Source: Nitrosarchaeum sp. (lineage in GTDB: Archaea > Thermoproteota > Nitrososphaeria > Nitrososphaerales > Nitrosopumilaceae). Taken from it: a stretch of DNA of 9,899 bases. The position numbers and the translations under genes are program-made. The notes under the pieces were generated by a model. That model ran no database searches and was not told the origin of the DNA. It worked only from the letters and a program-made list of their open reading frames with translations. This document shows, piece by piece, positions 6,484 through 9,899 of this stretch. The stretch covers positions 1 through 9,899 of the forward strand of contig JACRND010000079.1 of NCBI GenBank assembly GCA_016234975.1. Reading direction: 5' to 3'. The first letter of the stretch is position 1. Each line of letters begins with the position of its first letter.

Positions 6484-8094
6484 TTAGAATTTCTTTCTTA
6501 TTCCAACAATAACAATTACGGGAGCCACAAAATACATTCCAATATTTAGTACAATCAAAGAGATTCCATATCCTAGTACGCTATCTTCTGAATCTATATC
6601 TGCATAGTTTAGAATTGAAAGTGAGCTAATCATGGGCGTGATTATGATCTTTACAGCTTCCTTGAATACTGGATTTTCTCTTTCATAATCAGCTATTGTG
6701 GGACTAAACGAATAATAGAACAAATTAAATGAACTCATAAAACTAGATCCTATTTCAGTCTGTAACAATTTACTGTCTCTTATTTCTCGTAATTGTTGCA
6801 CCTGTGGTGCAAGCTCAGAGCCATATGTTGCAGTAGCTATCAAACAACCCCCACCTTTTGATTGAGGTGTACTCTGTACAAACTCTTTTGGAAGTATTCG
6901 GTATATTTTTCCATTAGATAATGACACAATATACAAAAAACCATCTGGTCCTTCTTCAACATCTGTAATTGCACCAAAATTAGTTCCAAACAAAATTTCT
7001 TTATTTGACTCGTCAATGTTTAATATGTTGTCTTGAAGATCCGGCGAATTAAAAACAAATCCACTTCTTTGTTCATTTAGTTTAAAACGATAGATGTTTC
7101 CATTATTACAATCTCCAACAAAAACTTTATCCGTTTGAGCAAACTTTTCTGACGTACTAAATGCAATTCCAGTAGGGCAAACTGGTTTTTCCCATACAAA
7201 TTCTGGATTACTGTAAACAAAATCGCCATATTTTGGCAATGAATCAATTAAAGTTTGATTCTTTGTGATACCTGTTATCTCAATCCAACCACTGTTAAAA
7301 TTTTCTGGTACAAGATTAATCTCATCATGTTTATCATCACCGTTTTCAGTATCCCATAGATTTCCAGTTGTTGGGTCTACCGTTATCCCAAAACTGTTTC
7401 GAATTCCCATAGCATAATATGATCCTGGAGGGTCTATCTTGAGAATTACACTAGTATCGTTTTTCCAATCAGCATCCCTATTTTGCAGTCTACCATAATT
7501 TCCATTATCTCCAATCACTGCATATGTCTGCCCGCCAAAACTAGTCATTGCACCCCCATTGTGATAAAAATTATCACTTGGCAATGTTTTAAGCAATACT
7601 GGATTTACTAATTTTTCACCGTTCCAATCATATCTATAAATTCTATTTTCAATTGCTTTTCCTGCATCAGAGTCAGCTGCTGTAAAATAGACATACACCT
7701 TAGAGCCACTAGATGTAATTCCAAGCATTCCCCTTTCCCCATCTTTTGCAACAGATACATCCAAAACAGGACTTGGCTGCAAAATTCCGTTTCTTACCAG
7801 TCTGACTATTCCATCATATCTTTGCAATACCAAAATATCATCTCCAACAAAAGTCATGGTAGTTGGACTATTTGGAATCCCCTCTGCCACGAATTGTTCA
7901 ACTACATAGTTTTCATCAAGAACCTTAGGAAGTGATGATTGGTCAGAATCATTGATGTGTTCTGCAAATGTATGTGGAATCATTACAATTCCAATAAAAA
8001 TAACCGTACATACCAAAAGTAAAATTTTCACAAAAAAATTACAATTTTGAGCTAGATAAGTTTGTTCTATACTATCTAAGAGTTTTTCCAGCAT
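6484..8094 (-). CDS. Exported PQQ-type sugar dehydrogenase-like beta-propeller with CFI-box tail
   Basis: Protein of 536 residues of the glucose/sorbosone dehydrogenase family. A membrane segment (about 23-40) ends in PHTFA, so it is exported and either cleaved or anchored. The propeller spans about 62-402: ERGMLGI (120-126), YHNGGAM with the likely catalytic base H178, GIRNSFGITVDPTTG (230-244), TENGDDKHDEINLV (249-262) and VFVGDCNNGNIYRF (324-337). Relatives oxidise sugars with PQQ, but the substrate here is unknown and no PQQ genes are in view. After GGG comes CLIATATYGS (C417), the CFI-box C-terminal module, with YYSFSPTIADY (460-470), then a final membrane helix (about 507-531) and basic GIRKKF. 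GTG at 8031 (515 residues) would give a tidier signal peptide starting K-I-L-L-L. The gene is transcribed towards tRNA-Ala and divergently from the amidohydrolase. Confidence 0.85.
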   Translation of the reverse strand: MLEKLLDSIEQTYLAQNCNFFVKILLLVCTVIFIGIVMIPHTFAEHINDSDQSSLPKVLDENYVVEQFVAEGIPNSPTTMTFVGDDILVLQRYDGIVRLVRNGILQPSPVLDVSVAKDGERGMLGITSSGSKVYVYFTAADSDAGKAIENRIYRYDWNGEKLVNPVLLKTLPSDNFYHNGGAMTSFGGQTYAVIGDNGNYGRLQNRDADWKNDTSVILKIDPPGSYYAMGIRNSFGITVDPTTGNLWDTENGDDKHDEINLVPENFNSGWIEITGITKNQTLIDSLPKYGDFVYSNPEFVWEKPVCPTGIAFSTSEKFAQTDKVFVGDCNNGNIYRFKLNEQRSGFVFNSPDLQDNILNIDESNKEILFGTNFGAITDVEEGPDGFLYIVSLSNGKIYRILPKEFVQSTPQSKGGGCLIATATYGSELAPQVQQLREIRDSKLLQTEIGSSFMSSFNLFYYSFSPTIADYERENPVFKEAVKIIITPMISSLSILNYADIDSEDSVLGYGISLIVLNIGMYFVAPVIVIVGIRKKF

Positions 8095-8104
8095 GATTTC
8101 TTAC

Positions 8105-8127
8105 ATATTATATCTCAACGCATAATA
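8105..8127. promoter_or_regulatory. Divergent TATA elements
   Basis: The 58-base gap holds two TATA-like sites. CATAATA at 8121-8127 (+) is centred 29 bases before the amidohydrolase ATG, fitting a leaderless start. ATATTATAT at 8105-8113 (minus ATATAATAT) is only about 15 bases before the ATG at 8094, so its transcript would start near 8084, inside the annotated gene. That mismatch raises the question of the real start of the minus gene. Confidence 0.4.
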
Positions 8128-8152
8128 GACTGCAAGACCTGAAAAATTTCCG

Positions 8153-9544
8153 ATGACGTATGACACCGTGATCACAAATTCACACATAATTTTACCTCAA
8201 GGGGTGCTTGACAAAAACATCATAATTGATGAGGGAAAAATTGTCGGTTTTACAAATGATATTCCGGTATGTGATCACAAAATAAATGGAAATGGTCTAA
8301 TCTCCATACCTGGACCAATAGATACTCATGTTCACTATGGAGTGTATTCTCCAATTGATCAGGCTGCAAAAACTGAATCACATGCAGCAGCTATTGGTGG
8401 AATAACAACCATGATGAGAATGTTACGATTGGGAAATTCATTTAAAACTTCATTGCCTGATCAACTAGATGCCTCATCAAAAAATCATTATATTGATTAT
8501 GCAATTCATGCATCTATTTTCACCCCGCAACAAATCAGTGAAATGCCTTACTGTATTGAAAAAGGAATTACTTCGTTTAAAATTTACATGAATCTTGGTG
8601 GCGATGTAGGTCATGTGTATATGGACATGTCTCCATACTCTTCTAAATTATCTGAAGCAACAGTAGATGTAAATGATAATCTAGTAGAAGAGATTGTAAA
8701 AACTGCGGCATCACTTGGATGTCCTGTTCTGGTTCATGCAGAAGATTACGAATCATGTGCATGTGGAATAAAGATAGCTAAAAAGAAAAAACGTGATGGA
8801 CTTCATGCATGGTCTGAAAGCAGATCTCCTGAATTTGAAGTAAAGGCAATCAAAACAGTTTCAAAATTTGGAAGAGACTATGGCTGCACAATTTACTTTG
8901 TTCACATTGGCTCTCAAAAGGCACTACAGCAAATTAAAGAAGAACGAAAACTTGGAACTAAAATTTTCATTGAAACATGTCCTCACTACCTTACATTATC
9001 CTATGAAAATCAGCAGGGATATCTTGCCAAAGTCATGCCTCCTATTAGAACTGCACAAGATAATGCTGCAGTATGGAATGCACTATCCTACAATCTTATT
9101 GATACTATAGGAACAGATCATGTTGCAAATAGATTAAAACTAAAACTTGGTGGCATTGATGTTTGGGGAGCGCTTGCAGGATTTCCAGGAATAGGTACGA
9201 TCATACCACTTTTGTTAAGCGAGGGAGTGAACAAAAACAGAATCTCACTTGAGCAATTTGTACGATTTACAAGTAGTAATGCAGCTCAAATATTTGGAAT
9301 GCATCCCAAAAAAGGAACACTAGCCAAAGGCACCGATGCTGATATTACCATGATAAATTTGAAAAAAGAAAATAAAGTATCCTCAGAACTGTTCGGTGGA
9401 TTTTCTGACTATATCGTATATGAAGGAATGTTATTGAAGGGATGGCCCGTTAAAACGATTGTAAGAGGCCATTTAGTAGCTGAAGATTTTGAAGTTGTTG
9501 GAAAACTAGGACATGGAAAGTTCGTTGAACGATATGTTGCCTAA
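8153..9544 (+). CDS. Cyclic amidohydrolase (dihydroorotase/hydantoinase superfamily)
   Basis: Metal-dependent hydrolase of 463 residues, a normal length for hydantoinases and dihydroorotases. All binuclear metal ligands are visible: H59 and H61 in DTHVHYG, the carboxylated lysine K143 in SFKIYM, H195 in VLVHAED, H251 in FVHIGSQ and D322 in IGTDH. The N-terminal beta-sandwich strands and the C-terminal return to it (GTDADITMINL) are complete. Such enzymes open cyclic amide rings, as in dihydroorotate, dihydropyrimidine, hydantoin and allantoin. Automatic annotation might say dihydroorotase, but that enzyme normally has HxHxR with Arg binding the substrate carboxylate; here the second position after HVH is Gly (HVHYG). 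The substrate is therefore open, and no pyrimidine or purine genes are adjacent. No signal peptide, so it is cytosolic. The start agrees with the TATA spacing. Confidence 0.88.
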   Translation: MTYDTVITNSHIILPQGVLDKNIIIDEGKIVGFTNDIPVCDHKINGNGLISIPGPIDTHVHYGVYSPIDQAAKTESHAAAIGGITTMMRMLRLGNSFKTSLPDQLDASSKNHYIDYAIHASIFTPQQISEMPYCIEKGITSFKIYMNLGGDVGHVYMDMSPYSSKLSEATVDVNDNLVEEIVKTAASLGCPVLVHAEDYESCACGIKIAKKKKRDGLHAWSESRSPEFEVKAIKTVSKFGRDYGCTIYFVHIGSQKALQQIKEERKLGTKIFIETCPHYLTLSYENQQGYLAKVMPPIRTAQDNAAVWNALSYNLIDTIGTDHVANRLKLKLGGIDVWGALAGFPGIGTIIPLLLSEGVNKNRISLEQFVRFTSSNAAQIFGMHPKKGTLAKGTDADITMINLKKENKVSSELFGGFSDYIVYEGMLLKGWPVKTIVRGHLVAEDFEVVGKLGHGKFVERYVA

Positions 9545-9567
9545 AAACTATATTTTAACTTGAAATT

Positions 9568-9620
9568 ACTGTTTTCTCTTTGATATTTAATTAAACCTTT
9601 ATCATAGATTAATAATAGGA
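9568..9620 (+). promoter_or_regulatory. Terminator and promoter gap before the right-edge gene
   Basis: The 103 bases between the amidohydrolase and the next ATG hold a T-rich tract (about 9570-9581), a likely terminator, followed by AT-rich candidates for a TATA box: the 10-base palindrome TTTAATTAAA (9586-9595) and TAATAATAGG (about 9610-9619). The latter is 33 bases before the ATG at 9648. I cannot choose between them. Confidence 0.3.
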
Positions 9621-9647
9621 AATGAAAACAGATCTATTAGTTCTTGT

Positions 9648-9899
9648 ATGTCAAAGAAACTAAAATCTAAACCAAAATCTAAACCAAAATCTAAACAAAA
9701 GTTTCCAACGCTAAAAATAATTGGTATTGGATTACTTGTAGTTGTTGCAGCTGGAGCTTATTATGCATATCAATCGTTAATTCCTGTTAATGTAGATCAT
9801 CCCGTATTTTTGATTCCTGAAAACATTTTGATAAAGACTGGAAAAACAGCAGATGGACATTATGCATTCGGATTACAATCAAGTAGGGGTGGAAAACAA
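9648..9899 (+). CDS. Membrane-anchored protein with KSKP repeat, 3'-truncated
   Basis: The frame is open for 84 codons to the window edge. It begins MSKKLKSKPKSKPKSKQKF, a strongly basic cytoplasmic tail with a Lys-Ser-Lys-Pro repeat. A membrane segment follows (about residues 23-40, IIGIGLLVVVAAGAYYAY), and after it the chain (about 43 onward) should be outside the cell: PVNVDHPVFLIPENILIKTG and then a Gly/His-containing stretch. The visible part is not enough to name a family. The basic tail, hydrophobic helix and outside domain are typical of thaumarchaeal surface-anchored proteins. It is too short within the window to show a catalytic motif. No Shine-Dalgarno site is seen before the ATG, so it is probably leaderless or has a short leader. 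Confidence 0.75.
   Translation, partial: MSKKLKSKPKSKPKSKQKFPTLKIIGIGLLVVVAAGAYYAYQSLIPVNVDHPVFLIPENILIKTGKTADGHYAFGLQSSRGGKQ
9662..9696 (+). repeat. 12-base tandem repeat encoding KSKP
   Basis: AAAATCTAAACC occurs twice exactly (9662-9673, 9674-9685), followed by a third copy lacking the last base match (9686-9696). It is in frame and encodes repeated Lys-Ser-Lys-Pro in the cytoplasmic tail of the right-edge protein. The near-identity at the DNA level suggests recent slippage. Confidence 0.8.

Noticed and set aside
8868..9110. Second plus-frame reading inside the amidohydrolase
   Set aside because: It runs across the metal-ligand region of a clear enzyme and shows no own features.
9622..9663. 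13-residue upstream open frame overlapping the start of the right-edge gene
   Set aside because: It begins with AGGAA just before an ATG, but a leaderless or short-leader transcript of the main gene would exclude it, and such short frames are common by chance.

Overview
The window looks like a piece of the chromosome of an ammonia-oxidising archaeon of the Nitrososphaerota (Thaumarchaeota), most likely Nitrosopumilus or a close relative. The reasons are the AT-rich DNA, archaeal TATA elements about 25-30 bases before start codons with few Shine-Dalgarno sites, an archaeal Sec11-like signal peptidase, and a 4-hydroxybutyryl-CoA synthetase gene (ADP-forming) next to a 4-hydroxybutyryl-CoA dehydratase gene. 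I recall that pair as adjacent in N. maritimus (Nmar_0206/Nmar_0207). The genus is inferred, not shown by a marker gene.

Layout. Bases 1-3308 (+) hold the two carbon-fixation genes. The synthetase is cut off at its 5' end by the window edge; the dehydratase is complete. Together they turn 4-hydroxybutyrate into crotonyl-CoA in the thaumarchaeal 3-hydroxypropionate/4-hydroxybutyrate cycle. Bases 3363-4841 (-) look like a two-gene operon: a zinc-ribbon/PRC-barrel protein followed by signal peptidase I. A divergent promoter region separates it from thioredoxin (4974-5303, +). Two small zinc-ribbon-tailed proteins of unknown function then converge (5363-5890 + and 5911-6270 -). A tRNA-Ala(CGC) gene lies at 6320-6391 (-). 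Bases 6484-8094 (-) encode a membrane-anchored, PQQ-type sugar dehydrogenase-like beta-propeller with a C-terminal CFI-box module. Divergent to it is a cyclic amidohydrolase of the dihydroorotase/hydantoinase superfamily (8153-9544, +). At the right edge begins a membrane-anchored protein with a Lys-Ser-Lys-Pro repeat (9648 to the end).

No transposase, CRISPR array, phage gene or broken gene is visible, and the region reads as core chromosome. The least explained items are the shortened cluster-ligand spacing in the dehydratase, the run of zinc-ribbon proteins around thioredoxin, three small inverted repeats at promoters, the CFI-box tail, and the amidohydrolase, which lacks the dihydroorotase arginine. 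I do not see a clear new multi-gene system.
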